Assembly (NCBI GenBank): GCA_964512305.1
Contig: CAZEIW010000107.1
Span: 1 to 32,579, forward strand
Source of the DNA: CAZEIW01 sp964512305
Lineage (GTDB): Bacteria; Pseudomonadota; Gammaproteobacteria; Burkholderiales; Burkholderiaceae_F
Length of the DNA stretch: 32,579 nt
Reading direction: 5' to 3'
This document shows, piece after piece, positions 1-9,399 of this stretch. Position 1 is the stretch's first letter. Every line of letters starts with the position of its first letter. The notes under the pieces are model-generated. The model had not been told where the DNA came from. It did not search any database and was given only the letters and a program-made list of their open reading frames with translations. The position numbers and the translations under genes are program-made.

Positions 1-70
1 CCCTCTCCCGCACGGCGGGAGAGGGGACTGTCGGGGCTAACCCTCTCCCGCGTGGCGGGAGAGGGGACTG
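1..70. repeat. Tandem pair of CCCTCTCCCGC hairpin repeats
   Basis: Two copies of a roughly 36-base element sit 40 bases apart (from 1 and from 41). Each contains a perfect 11-bp stem, CCCTCTCCCGC and its complement, around a 3-base loop (ACG in the first, GTG in the second), followed by the shared GGACTGTCGGG tail. The same 11-base arm recurs twice near 9.4-9.5 kb, so this is a dispersed family of the REP type. The second copy is read through by the leftward kinase gene and supplies its last residues. The element may also act as a transcription stop, but there is no T tract. Confidence 0.85.
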
Positions 71-1416
71 TCGGGTGCCCTGCCGTTTTCCCAAAGGGTG
101 AAGTAGAAGGTCGCGCCCTTGCCGGGCTCCGACTCGGCCCAGACGCGGCCGCCGTGCTTGCGAACGATCCGCTGCACGGTCGCGAGCCCGACGCCGGTGC
201 CCGGGAACTCGTTTTGCGAATGGAAGCGCTGGAACAGCCCGAACAGGCGGTCGGCGAAGCGCATGTCGAACCCGGCGCCGTTGTCGCGCACGAAGTACAC
301 CGCCTGCCGCCTGCCCTCGCGCTCCTCCTCGCGGCGGCCGAACTCGATCCGCGCGTCGGCGCTGCGGGCCGTGAACTTGAAGGCGTTGCCGAGCAGGTTC
401 TGCAGCACCAGGCGCAGTAGCGTTGCGTCGCCGTCCGCGCCCAGCCCGGGCTCGATCTCGAAGCGGACGCGGCGTGCCGGGTCGGACACGGCGAGCTCGT
501 CGGACAGCTCGCGCGCCGTTCGCGAAAGATCGACCCGCTGCCACTCGATCTCGCGGCCGGTCGTGCGCGACAGCGCGAGCAGCGTGTCGATCATCGAGTT
601 CATCCGGCCGCCGGCGGCGACGATGCGCTTCAGGTGCTCGCGGCCGAGCTCGTCGAGCCGGCCGCCGTAGTCCTCGAGCACGATGGTTGCGAAGCCGTCG
701 ACCACGCGCAGCGGCGCACGCAGGTCGTGCGAGACCGAATGCGCGAAGCTGTCGAGCTCCGCCATCGCGAGGTCGAACTGGCGCGTGCGCTCGGCGATCT
801 CGGCCTCGAGGTGGGCGACGCGCACCCCCGGCGCGACCGCGCCGGCGTCGACTTCCGACCCGGTGCCGGCATCCGCCGCGCTGTCGTTGCCGTGGAACGT
901 GGCAACCCCGACATAGCCCGCGAAGCCGCCGGTCCCGGTGAAAATGGGGCCCCCGCTGAGCAGGATCGTGCACTCCGGGTGGCCTGCCGAGGCGGTGTCG
1001 AGACGCACGTCGAAGAACGGCGCGCGCGCATCGATCGCGACGGCGATCGGTTCGGGCGCGCGGCCGGCACCGTCGGCGAGCTGCCAGGGCGCGCGCCCCA
1101 CCAGACGTCCGCATTCGAACCATGCAACCCGCCGCCGCCCCGGCTCGACGGCGCGCACCAGCAACCGCGCGTCGGTCCGCCACCACCACTCGGCCGAGGT
1201 CGTCAACGCGCGCCGCATCGCGGCGATCTCGCGCCGCGCCCGCACCCTGAGGGTCACGACGACCGCGAGCAGCGCGATCAATGCGCCCAGCGATGCTGCG
1301 CCCAGCAGTTGCGGCGCAGCCGCGGCTGCCGGCGATGCGACCGCGGGCGGCACGGCCACGGCAGCCGCAGCGGCCGCAGCGGCCCACATCCTGCGGGGTG
1401 TCAACGCAGGTGGCAT
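37..1416 (-). CDS. Membrane-anchored PAS sensor histidine kinase
   Basis: This encodes a 459-residue orthodox sensor kinase that should autophosphorylate on His and pass phosphate to an unlinked response regulator. An Ala-rich N-terminus and a membrane segment (about 37-57) precede a weak PAS-like region (about 70-175). The HisKA domain has SVSHDLRAP with His230. The ATPase domain has an N box at Asn340, a G1 box DNGAGFD (378-384) and a G2 box GTGVGLA (406-412). The start at 1416 is preceded by GAAGG. The last ten residues, SPLSRHAGEG, are encoded by a copy of the hairpin repeat and the stop codon lies between the two repeat copies, so the natural C-terminus has probably been replaced. The gene diverges from the hybrid kinase operon across 266 bases in which I see no convincing promoter. 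The ligand is unknown and no partner regulator is adjacent. Confidence 0.88.
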   Translation of the reverse strand: MPPALTPRRMWAAAAAAAAVAVPPAVASPAAAAAPQLLGAASLGALIALLAVVVTLRVRARREIAAMRRALTTSAEWWWRTDARLLVRAVEPGRRRVAWFECGRLVGRAPWQLADGAGRAPEPIAVAIDARAPFFDVRLDTASAGHPECTILLSGGPIFTGTGGFAGYVGVATFHGNDSAADAGTGSEVDAGAVAPGVRVAHLEAEIAERTRQFDLAMAELDSFAHSVSHDLRAPLRVVDGFATIVLEDYGGRLDELGREHLKRIVAAGGRMNSMIDTLLALSRTTGREIEWQRVDLSRTARELSDELAVSDPARRVRFEIEPGLGADGDATLLRLVLQNLLGNAFKFTARSADARIEFGRREEEREGRRQAVYFVRDNGAGFDMRFADRLFGLFQRFHSQNEFPGTGVGLATVQRIVRKHGGRVWAESEPGKGATFYFTLWENGRAPDSPLSRHAGEG

Positions 1417-1682
1417 CTGACCTTCGGGGCGGACGGTTCGCGGCCGATCTTGCTGCCGGGATCTTCGAGCATCGCCGGCATTGTGCCAGCGCGGTGCGGC
1501 TTTGCGCAGCCAGCGCCGCTTCCGACGCGGGGGCCGACGGGCCGCGCCGCGGCGCCCCGTGTCGGCGGGCAGGGCCGGAATTGCACCGGTTTTCGGGTGT
1601 TCCGCGCTTCAAGTTCGGAAACGGCCCGTCGATTACAAGAGTGGCGGGAACTTCGAGGCGTGGGCGCGGGCGCGACCAGGAT

Positions 1683-4600
1683 ATGAATCGAAAATCGATC
1701 GATGCCGTAACAGCGCAGGGACCGGCGACAGCGGCGTTTGCAATGCCGCTGCCGCTGCGGTTTCCGAGCGCCGACGGGCCGGCCTGCGCAGGCACCGAGG
1801 TGCCGCTGCCGGTCCAGGCTTCGGGCGGACCGCGCCTGCCGTCGCTGGGGTGGCTGCTGTTCGCCGCCGCGTTGGCGGGCGCGGGAGTGCCGCTTGCGGC
1901 CGTTTATGGCCTCGGCGCGCGCGCGATCGACGCGCCGCTGGCGCTCGGCATCACCCTGGCGGTGGGAGCCGTGGCAGCCGCGCTGGTCTGCGCAGCGGTC
2001 GGCCGCCGGATCGGGCGGCCGCTGAATCGGCTCGCCGCGCGCGCGGAGCAGGTCGCCCTGCAATACTCCGGCCGCGGCGTCAAGCGCTCCCGCTCGGAGT
2101 TCGTCCGCCTGGTCGCATCGTTCGACGCGATGACCGCCGCGCTGCTGTCGCACGCGGAAAGGCTGCAGCAGTCGAACCTGGACGAGATGCAGAGCGGTCT
2201 CGAGCTGCAGCGCCGGTACGCGTTGATGCAGATGCTGCACAACCTGTCGTCGTCGGCCAACGAATGCGACTCCGAGGCGCTGGCGCTCGAGGCCGCCCTG
2301 CACGAGATCGGCAGCTACCTCGACTGGCCGATCGGCCGCCTCGTGCTCGGTCCCGGCGGCGGGGGCGGCGCGATGCGCTCGGTGTGGTACGGCCGCGAAC
2401 GCGCGCGCTTCGCGCGCTTCGTCACCGCGAGCGAGGCCGTGCCGGAGGGCGCGGAGGCGGCCCGGCAGGGGTTGAGCGACAAGGGGCTGATCGGGCGCGT
2501 GCGCTCGAGCGGCCTGCCGCATTGGGTGGCCGATCTGAGCCGCGCCGAGGCCTGGCTGCCGCGCGAGGGCGCGATCGAGTGCGGCCTCAAGACCGGGCTC
2601 CTGATCCCGGTCGCCGGCGACCCGGACGCGCCCGCCCGCCTCGAGTTCTTCTCGGAACATCACGTCGAGGCGACCCCGGAGATGCTCGAGCTGATCGAGG
2701 CGATCCACGCCGAGCTGTGGCGCGTCGCCCGGCGCTACCGGACCGAGTCGGCGCTGCGAGCCGCCGAGGCGAAGTCGCGCCGGCTCGCGAACGCCGCCGC
2801 GCGCACCCGCAGCCTTGTGATCCTGGCCGCGGAAGACGGGCGGATCGAGTGGGTCAACCACAGCTTCACGCGCGTCACCGGGCGCGCGCGGGGCGAGGCG
2901 CTCGGCGCCGATCTCGCGCGGATGCTGTTCGATGACGAACCCGGTCCGGCCGCCGAGCTCCGGCGGCGGCTCGAACACACCGGCCCGGACCTCGAGCAAC
3001 TGCAGCTGCCGGCGCGGGCCAAGGACGGCCGCGTGGTGTGGCTCGAGCTCGAGGTGATGCGGGCGGTCGATGCCGACGGCGCCCCGGCCGGCAGGATCAT
3101 CATCGCGCACGACCGCAGCGAGCAGCGCGCCGCGGAACAGGCCCTGCGCGACGCGCACGACGCGGCGGAGCAGGCGAACCGCGCCAAGTCGCAGTTCCTT
3201 GCCAACATGAGCCACGAGATCCGCACCCCCATGAACGGCGTGCTCGGGATGGCCGAGCTGCTGCTGGGGACGCGCCTCGACGACCGCCAGCGGCGCTTCG
3301 CCGAGGCCGTTTGCAACTCGGGCGAGACGCTGCTGGAGATCATCAACGACATCCTCGACTTTTCGAAGATCGAGGCTGGCAAGCTCGAACTCGAATCGAT
3401 CGATTTCGACCTGAACCTTCTGGTCGAGGACGTGATCGAGCAGGTCGCGCCGCGGGCGCACCAGAAGCGCCTCGAGCTCGCCTACCGGATCGCGCCGGCG
3501 ACGCCGGCCGCGGTCCGCGGCGACCCGACCCGGCTGCGCCAGGTGCTGACGAACATCGTCGGCAACGCGATCAAGTTCACCGAGCGCGGAGAAGTCGTGA
3601 TCACGGTCGATCCGCTCGCCGATGCGCCGCCGGCGGAGACCGGCGGTGCAGCGGACGCCGCCGCGGACGTTGCCGCGCACACCGCGGTCCGGATCCGTTT
3701 CGAGGTCCGCGACACGGGCATCGGTATGCCGCCGGATGCGGTCGAACGCCTGTTCTCGACCTTCATGCAGGCCGAGCAGTCGTCGTCGCGCCGCTACGGC
3801 GGCACCGGCCTGGGCCTGGCGATCAGCCGGGAGCTGGCCGGGCTGATGGGCGGGACGATCACCGCGACAAGCCGGGTCGGCGAGGGCTCGGTGTTCCGGA
3901 TCGACGTCGCGCTCGCGCGCGGCGACCCGGCAGCCCTGCCGCGCCCCGCGAGCGTGGCCGAGCTTCCCGGCAGGCGCGTGCTGGTCGTCGAGGACAACCC
4001 GACCAACCGCAGCATCCTGCTCAGCCAGCTCGCCTGTCTCGAGATCGAGTGCGCCAGCGCGGAAAACGGCGTGCAGGCGCTGACGATCCTGCGGGCGGCG
4101 GCGTGCGCTTCGCAGCCGTTCGACGCCGCCATCATCGACATGAAGATGCCGGTGATGGACGGGCTGACGCTGGCGCGCGAGATCCGGTCCGACCCGAAGC
4201 TCGCCCCGTTGCGGCTGGTGATGCTGACCTCGCTCGCCGGCGGCGACGAGGCGCGGCGCGCGCACGAGATCGGTGTCGACCTGCACCTGGCGAAACCGGT
4301 CAGGCACCGGGAGCTGGTCAACAGCCTCGCCGCAGTGCTCGCGCCCGGGCGGCCCGCCATCCCCGCGGCGGACCCTGGACTCCTGACCGGCATGCGCGTG
4401 CTGGTGGCCGAGGACAACCCGGTCAACCAGGAGGTCGTGCGCGTGATGCTCGCCGATCTCGGCTGCGAGATCCGGATCGCCGCCGACGGCGCCGCGGCGC
4501 TCGATCTGCTCGAACGCGAGAGGTTCGACGCGGTGCTGATGGACTGCGAGATGCCCGGTCTCGACGGCTTCGAAGCCGTGCGCAGGCTGCGCGACCCCGG

Positions 4601-5228
4601 ATACATGCAGCACGAGCTGGCGGCGGTGCGCGGGATCCCCGTGATTGCGCTTACCGCCATCGCGCTGGCCGGCGACGCCGAGCGCTGCCGCGACGCGGGC
4701 TTCTCCGACTATCTGGCCAAGCCGTTTCGCCAGGCGCAGCTGATCGAGCTGATGGCGCGCTGGCGCCCGGGTGCCGACGGTGGCCGCCGGCCCGCGCAGG
4801 CGGCGCAACCGGCGGCCCGCGCGAGCGCCGCGCGAGCGCCGCTCGACGAGGCAGTGCTGGAACAGATCAGGTCGATGGAGCGGCGCGGCTCGGCCGGCCT
4901 GCTGCGCCGGCTGGTCGAGGTCTACGGCGCCTCGGCGCAAAAGCTGATCGCGGATGCCGAAGCCGGCCTCGAGCGCGACGACATCGCCGCCGCGGCGCGC
5001 GCGATCCATACGCTCAAGTCCTCCAGCGCTAACCTCGGCGCGACCGACCTGGCACGGCGCTGCGGCGATCTCGAGGCGGGCGCGCGCGCGCGCAGGCTGC
5101 TCGACGTGCGCGCCCAGTGGCCCGCCCTGCGAGCCGAGTACGAGCGCGTGGCCGAGGCGCTGCGCGCGGTGGCGGCGGACGAGCACGCCGCCGGCGAGGT
5201 CTGCCTGGCGGCCGGAGGCGGCCGATGA
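1683..5228 (+). CDS. Hybrid histidine kinase (HAMP-GAF-PAS-HisKA-HATPase-REC-REC-Hpt)
   Basis: This is an 1181-residue inner-membrane hybrid kinase of the BarA/ArcB architectural type, carrying an entire phosphorelay in one chain. Two membrane segments (about 55-78 and 85-107) are separated by only a few residues, so there is almost no periplasmic sensor. HAMP (107-160), GAF (about 180-345) and PAS (about 370-485) follow, which points to cytoplasmic sensing. HisKA has MSHEIRTPMN with His511. The ATPase has an N box at Asn628, DTGIGM and GGTGLGLAIS. Two receiver domains have Asp819 and Asp954, and a C-terminal Hpt has HTLKSSSANLGA with His1109. All phosphoacceptors look intact. The frame is open further upstream, but 1683 is the first ATG giving a sensible N-terminus; its ribosome site is weak, and 1743 is an alternative. 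The stop overlaps the next start (ATGA), so the REC-PAS-GGDEF-EAL protein is a likely downstream target. Confidence 0.93.
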   Translation: MNRKSIDAVTAQGPATAAFAMPLPLRFPSADGPACAGTEVPLPVQASGGPRLPSLGWLLFAAALAGAGVPLAAVYGLGARAIDAPLALGITLAVGAVAAALVCAAVGRRIGRPLNRLAARAEQVALQYSGRGVKRSRSEFVRLVASFDAMTAALLSHAERLQQSNLDEMQSGLELQRRYALMQMLHNLSSSANECDSEALALEAALHEIGSYLDWPIGRLVLGPGGGGGAMRSVWYGRERARFARFVTASEAVPEGAEAARQGLSDKGLIGRVRSSGLPHWVADLSRAEAWLPREGAIECGLKTGLLIPVAGDPDAPARLEFFSEHHVEATPEMLELIEAIHAELWRVARRYRTESALRAAEAKSRRLANAAARTRSLVILAAEDGRIEWVNHSFTRVTGRARGEALGADLARMLFDDEPGPAAELRRRLEHTGPDLEQLQLPARAKDGRVVWLELEVMRAVDADGAPAGRIIIAHDRSEQRAAEQALRDAHDAAEQANRAKSQFLANMSHEIRTPMNGVLGMAELLLGTRLDDRQRRFAEAVCNSGETLLEIINDILDFSKIEAGKLELESIDFDLNLLVEDVIEQVAPRAHQKRLELAYRIAPATPAAVRGDPTRLRQVLTNIVGNAIKFTERGEVVITVDPLADAPPAETGGAADAAADVAAHTAVRIRFEVRDTGIGMPPDAVERLFSTFMQAEQSSSRRYGGTGLGLAISRELAGLMGGTITATSRVGEGSVFRIDVALARGDPAALPRPASVAELPGRRVLVVEDNPTNRSILLSQLACLEIECASAENGVQALTILRAAACASQPFDAAIIDMKMPVMDGLTLAREIRSDPKLAPLRLVMLTSLAGGDEARRAHEIGVDLHLAKPVRHRELVNSLAAVLAPGRPAIPAADPGLLTGMRVLVAEDNPVNQEVVRVMLADLGCEIRIAADGAAALDLLERERFDAVLMDCEMPGLDGFEAVRRLRDPGYMQHELAAVRGIPVIALTAIALAGDAERCRDAGFSDYLAKPFRQAQLIELMARWRPGADGGRRPAQAAQPAARASAARAPLDEAVLEQIRSMERRGSAGLLRRLVEVYGASAQKLIADAEAGLERDDIAAAARAIHTLKSSSANLGATDLARRCGDLEAGARARRLLDVRAQWPALRAEYERVAEALRAVAADEHAAGEVCLAAGGGR

Positions 5229-7477
5229 AATCGCTCGCGCCCACGCTGGCGGCAGGCGCGCGCCGGCCCGCCGCGCAGGGGCCGAACAGCGACCGCGTGC
5301 TGCTGGTCGACGACGATCGTGTCGTGCGAATGCTGACCGCCGCCGCGCTGACCGAGCGGGGCTGGCGCGTGATCGAGGCCGACGACGGCGAGCGCGCGTT
5401 GCGCCTGTTCGAGGCGGAGCGCCCGCAGGTCGTGGTGCTGGACGCGATGATGCCGCCGCCGGACGGCTTCGAGACCTGCGAGCGCCTGCGGCGCAGCGCC
5501 GGCGGCGAGCATGTGCCGATCCTGATGCTGACCGGCCTCGACGACGAGGGCTCGATCGCGCGCGCGTACGAGGCCGGCGCGACCGACTTCTTCGTCAAGG
5601 CGAGCGGCCAGTGGACGCTGCTGTCGGAGCGGCTGCGCTACATGCTGCGCGCGGCGCGCATGCGCGAGGAGCTCGTGCAGAGCCAGGCCAAGCTGACCAA
5701 GGCGCAGCGGATCGCGCGCCTGGGCAGCTGGGAATGGGACTTCGAACTGCGCCGGCTGCACCTGTCCGACGAGTGCTGCCAGATCGCCGGCATGCCGCCG
5801 CAGCCCGACGGCGTCGCCGACTGGTACGCCTGGTCGCAGGTGGCCGCGGAGGACCGGGTCCGGATCGAGCAGCTGTTCCGCGACTCGCTCGTGAGCGGCC
5901 GGCAGATGAACTTCGAATGCCGGATCATGCGCCCCGACGGGCAGGTGCGGGTCGTGCGAGTCGAGGCGGAAGTCGAGCGCGGCCAGGATGGCCGGGCGCT
6001 GGCGACGCACGGCGTGATGCAGGACGTGACCGAGAGCAAGCTGGCCGAGGACCAGATCAGGCGCCTGGCCAACTACGACAGCCTCACCGGCCTGCCGAAC
6101 CGGCGCTTCTTCCGCGAGCAGTTCGCGATGACGCTCGAATCGGCGCGCGCCGCCGACGGACTGATCGCGCTGCTGTTCGTCGACATCGACCGTTTCAAGC
6201 AGATCAACGACACGCTCGGTCACCAGATCGGCGACCAGATGCTGCGCGAGATCGCCTGGCGCCTGCACGCGACCGTGCGCGAGACCGACACCGTCGCGCG
6301 GATCGGGGACGGAGTCGACCCGCCCCGCCCGAGTGCCGGCCCGGTCACCGACGATGGCAACCGGGTCGCCCGCCTGGGCGGCGACGAGTTCACCGTGCTG
6401 CTGACCAGCATCCGCTGCGACGAGGACCTGCAGCGCATCATGGCCCGCCTGTTCGAGGCGATCCGCCAGCCGATCCTCTGCGCCGGCCACGAGGTCTTCG
6501 CGACCGCATCGATCGGCGTCGCGCGCTTTCCGCAGGACGGGGTCGACGTCGACAGCCTGCTGCGCAAGGCCGACCTCGCGATGTATGCGATCAAGGAGCA
6601 GGGCGGCAACGACTGGCGCCCGTTCGACGAGGCGATGAACACCTCGACCGCGACCCGCTGGCACGTCGAGGCGGGGCTGCATCACGCCCTCGACCGCAAG
6701 GAGCTCGTGCTTTTCTACCAGCCCAAGATCGACGCCGTGACCGGCTCCATCGTGGGCGCCGAGGCGCTGATGCGCTGGAAGCGGGACGGCCGGCTGGTGC
6801 CCCCCGGCGAGTTCATCGGGGCGGCCGAGGACTCGGGACTGATCGTGCCGATGACCGAATGGGCCATCGCCGAGGTCTGCCGGCAGCTCGACGAGTGGAG
6901 GCGCCTTGACCTGCCGCTGCAGCCGGTGTCCGTCAACATATCGAGCCGGCACTTCCAGCGCGGCAACCTGGTGCCTCCGGTCCAGCAGGCGCTGGAGCGC
7001 CACCGTCTGGCACCCGAGCTGCTCGAGCTCGAGCTGACCGAGACGGTGCTGATGAGCAACCTGGACGTCGCGCTGCCGCTGCTGCAGTCGCTCAAGTCGC
7101 TCGGCGTGTCGATCTCGATCGACGATTTCGGCACCGGGTATTCGTCGCTCGCCTACCTGCGGCGCCTGCCGATCGACACGCTGAAGATCGATCGATCGTT
7201 CGTGCGCGAGCTCGAGTTCAGCCCCGACAGCGCTGCGATCGTCGCCGCGATCATCGCGATGGGCCGGGCGCTCAAGCTGCGCGTGGTCGCCGAGGGCGTC
7301 GAGACGCGAGCGCAGATGCTCAGCCTGCATGCGCAGAACTGCCGGCTGATGCAGGGGTTTCTGTTCTCGCGGCCGGTTCCGGCCGACGAGTTCGAGCGAC
7401 TGGTGGCCGAATCGGCCGGGGGCCGCGCCGAGTGGAAGATCGCCCTTGCCGGGGCGCTCGAGGAGCGGGTGCCATGA
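5225..7477 (+). CDS. Response regulator with REC-PAS-GGDEF-EAL domains
   Basis: This is a 750-residue cytoplasmic c-di-GMP enzyme whose activity is probably set by phosphorylation. An N-terminal receiver has Asp73 (VVLDAMMP), followed by a PAS domain (about 150-275). The GGDEF cyclase domain has an intact GGDEF at 385-389. The EAL phosphodiesterase domain has EAL at 513-515, ELTETVLM and DDFGTGYSS at 633-641. Both catalytic motifs are complete, so it could synthesise or degrade c-di-GMP. About 24 extra residues lie between the RETD at 352-355, which would be the inhibitory RxxD site, and GGDEF; the insertion is bordered by VARIG and VARLG. The start at 5225 overlaps the hybrid kinase stop as ATGA, and its stop overlaps the next gene the same way, which makes the upstream kinase the obvious phosphodonor. 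That pairing is inferred from gene order. Confidence 0.93.
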   Translation: MKSLAPTLAAGARRPAAQGPNSDRVLLVDDDRVVRMLTAAALTERGWRVIEADDGERALRLFEAERPQVVVLDAMMPPPDGFETCERLRRSAGGEHVPILMLTGLDDEGSIARAYEAGATDFFVKASGQWTLLSERLRYMLRAARMREELVQSQAKLTKAQRIARLGSWEWDFELRRLHLSDECCQIAGMPPQPDGVADWYAWSQVAAEDRVRIEQLFRDSLVSGRQMNFECRIMRPDGQVRVVRVEAEVERGQDGRALATHGVMQDVTESKLAEDQIRRLANYDSLTGLPNRRFFREQFAMTLESARAADGLIALLFVDIDRFKQINDTLGHQIGDQMLREIAWRLHATVRETDTVARIGDGVDPPRPSAGPVTDDGNRVARLGGDEFTVLLTSIRCDEDLQRIMARLFEAIRQPILCAGHEVFATASIGVARFPQDGVDVDSLLRKADLAMYAIKEQGGNDWRPFDEAMNTSTATRWHVEAGLHHALDRKELVLFYQPKIDAVTGSIVGAEALMRWKRDGRLVPPGEFIGAAEDSGLIVPMTEWAIAEVCRQLDEWRRLDLPLQPVSVNISSRHFQRGNLVPPVQQALERHRLAPELLELELTETVLMSNLDVALPLLQSLKSLGVSISIDDFGTGYSSLAYLRRLPIDTLKIDRSFVRELEFSPDSAAIVAAIIAMGRALKLRVVAEGVETRAQMLSLHAQNCRLMQGFLFSRPVPADEFERLVAESAGGRAEWKIALAGALEERVP

Positions 7478-9384
7478 AGCCCACCGACCCGGGGCTGCAG
7501 GCCACCAGCGACGCCGAGGTCGCGCGGCGCGCGCTCAAGTCGCTGGCCGAGCGGCGCCTGACGCCGACCCCGGAGACGTTCGCCGAGGCGTTCTTCGAGA
7601 TGGCCGGCAAGGCCGGCGCGGGCCGCAGCGCGGTGGGCGTGATCAAGGAACTGGCGCGCGACCTCACGCGACAGGGACGGCTGACCTCGCAGGAGGCGGG
7701 CCAGGCGGTCGATGCGGCGCACCGCCACGAATGGCCATCGGTGCGCGAATCGATCGACCGCGCGCTGTCGCGCCGCGCCGGCGCGACCGGCGAGGGATGG
7801 CCTGTGCTGGTCCTCGCCCTGCTCAAGATGGCCGACGCGCACCATGCGAACTGGACGCGCGCGCGCAAGCTCGATGCCGTCGCGCGCGTGGTCGACGGCG
7901 CGGCCGAGCAGCCGGACCTGGTGCTCGAACGCCTGTCGCGGCTGGTGGAATCCTGGGGGCCGACACTGGCGCATCTGCCCGGAGGGGCCATGGTATCGGA
8001 GCCCCACGCGCCCGGGGCCGAGGCGCCGGCGCCGGAATCGACTGCGACGGTTGCCGTTGCGCGGTCCACCTCACCGTCCGCCTTGCCGTCCCCTTCGCAT
8101 GCGGCGCGTGCGTCGGCTTCGCGTGCCGCGCGGGAAGCGGGCGCCGGCACCGCCGCCGGCGCCGATCAGAGCGAGGCGTTGGCGGCCGCGCGCGCGCAGG
8201 CCGACGCGTGGCGCCAGGTCAGCCTGCGCTGCCTGCGCGTGCTCGAGCAGACCTGTGAAGGCGCGCCCGTGCGGCAGAAGCTGCAGGAATGCTCGGCCCG
8301 GGCGGCTGGCGGCGGCGCCGACGCAGGGCAGGTCGCGCCCGGACTGACGGAGACGCTTGCCGCCGCCGAGCGCGAAATCGCCGAGGAGCACCGGATCCGC
8401 GACGGCTTGCAGCGCCTGCTGTCGATGCTGTGCGACAACATCGGCCAGCTCGTCCCCGAGGAGACCTGGCTTGCGAGCCAGATGGAGCCGCTGCGAGCGC
8501 TGCTCGCGGGCAGGCCGCGGTCGGCGCAGCTGCTCGAAGCGGAAGCCCGCATCTCGGCGCTCATCGCGCAGCACGTCAGCGTCCGGCGCAGCCTGCAGGA
8601 CGCGAAGGTCGCGCTCAAGGAGATGCTGACGACGCTGCTCGATCGCATCGGCCTGATGAGCAGCAGCGCCGACCGCTTCCACGGCCAGGTCGGCGCCTAC
8701 CAGCGCGAGCTGGAGAACGCGCCCGACTTCGGCGCGCTGTCGCGGATCGTGCAGGGCCTGCTCTCGGACACGCGGACCGTGCGGGCGGAAATCGACGCGT
8801 CGCGCACCGAGCTGACCGAGGCGCGCCGCAAGGTCGAAACCTACGAGACGCGCGTCCGCGACCTGGAGCGCGAGCTGACCCAGGTCACGACGCTGGTGCA
8901 GCGTGATCCGCTGACGCACGCGCTGAACCGGCGCGGTCTCGAGGAGTCGTTCCGGATCGAGGCCGCGCGCGCGCAGCGCTACGACGCGCCGCTCAGCCTC
9001 GCGATGATCGACCTGGACGACTTCAAGTCGCTCAACGACAGCCTTGGGCACGTCGCGGGCGACCGCGCGCTGGTGCACTTCGTCACCACGGTCCAGGCGG
9101 CGCTGCGCTCGACGGAGCAGACCGCCCGCACCGGTGGCGAGGAGTTCGCGGTGCTGTTCCCGGCCACCGCGCTGGCCGAAGCGTTCGCCGCGGTCGAGCG
9201 GCTGCAGCGCGAGCTCGCGCGCCGGCCGTTCCAGTACGAGGGGCGCACGAGGCCGCTGACGTTCTCGGCCGGGACCGCGCAATGGCGCGCCGGCGAGTCG
9301 CTCGAGAGCCTCATGAAGCGCGCGGACCGGGCGCTGTACTCCGCCAAGCGGCAGGGCAAGAACCGGGTCGTGAGCTCGGACTGA
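7474..9384 (+). CDS. GGDEF diguanylate cyclase with long helical N-terminus
   Basis: This 636-residue protein has a C-terminal GGDEF domain (about 475-636) with an intact active site, GGEEF at 554-558, and DPLTHALNRRG at its start, so it is predicted to make c-di-GMP. The position of the inhibitory site reads RSTE (545-548) rather than RxxD, so product inhibition is probably absent or weak. The first 470 residues have no recognised domain. They contain a RRLTPTPETFAEAFFEMAG-type segment near the N-terminus, a Pro/Ala-rich linker (about 170-230), and long charged helices that resemble coiled coil just before GGDEF (about 420-475). There is no membrane segment. The start at 7474 overlaps the preceding stop (ATGA), completing a three-gene coupled operon. 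A CCCTCTCCCGC hairpin lies 16 bases past the stop. Confidence 0.9.
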   Translation: MKPTDPGLQATSDAEVARRALKSLAERRLTPTPETFAEAFFEMAGKAGAGRSAVGVIKELARDLTRQGRLTSQEAGQAVDAAHRHEWPSVRESIDRALSRRAGATGEGWPVLVLALLKMADAHHANWTRARKLDAVARVVDGAAEQPDLVLERLSRLVESWGPTLAHLPGGAMVSEPHAPGAEAPAPESTATVAVARSTSPSALPSPSHAARASASRAAREAGAGTAAGADQSEALAAARAQADAWRQVSLRCLRVLEQTCEGAPVRQKLQECSARAAGGGADAGQVAPGLTETLAAAEREIAEEHRIRDGLQRLLSMLCDNIGQLVPEETWLASQMEPLRALLAGRPRSAQLLEAEARISALIAQHVSVRRSLQDAKVALKEMLTTLLDRIGLMSSSADRFHGQVGAYQRELENAPDFGALSRIVQGLLSDTRTVRAEIDASRTELTEARRKVETYETRVRDLERELTQVTTLVQRDPLTHALNRRGLEESFRIEAARAQRYDAPLSLAMIDLDDFKSLNDSLGHVAGDRALVHFVTTVQAALRSTEQTARTGGEEFAVLFPATALAEAFAAVERLQRELARRPFQYEGRTRPLTFSAGTAQWRAGESLESLMKRADRALYSAKRQGKNRVVSSD

Positions 9385-9399
9385 CCTTCGCCAAACCCT

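Noticed and set aside
1281..1682. Upstream extension of the hybrid kinase frame into the divergent gene
   Set aside because: The extension is Arg/Pro-rich, unlike the family, and overlaps the start of the opposite-strand kinase gene; the start at 1683 is more sensible.
1401..5186. Very long open frame on the minus strand opposite the hybrid kinase gene
   Set aside because: It is an effect of high GC content: the plus-strand protein has complete domain content, and the minus-strand translation is Arg/Ala-rich without any domain.
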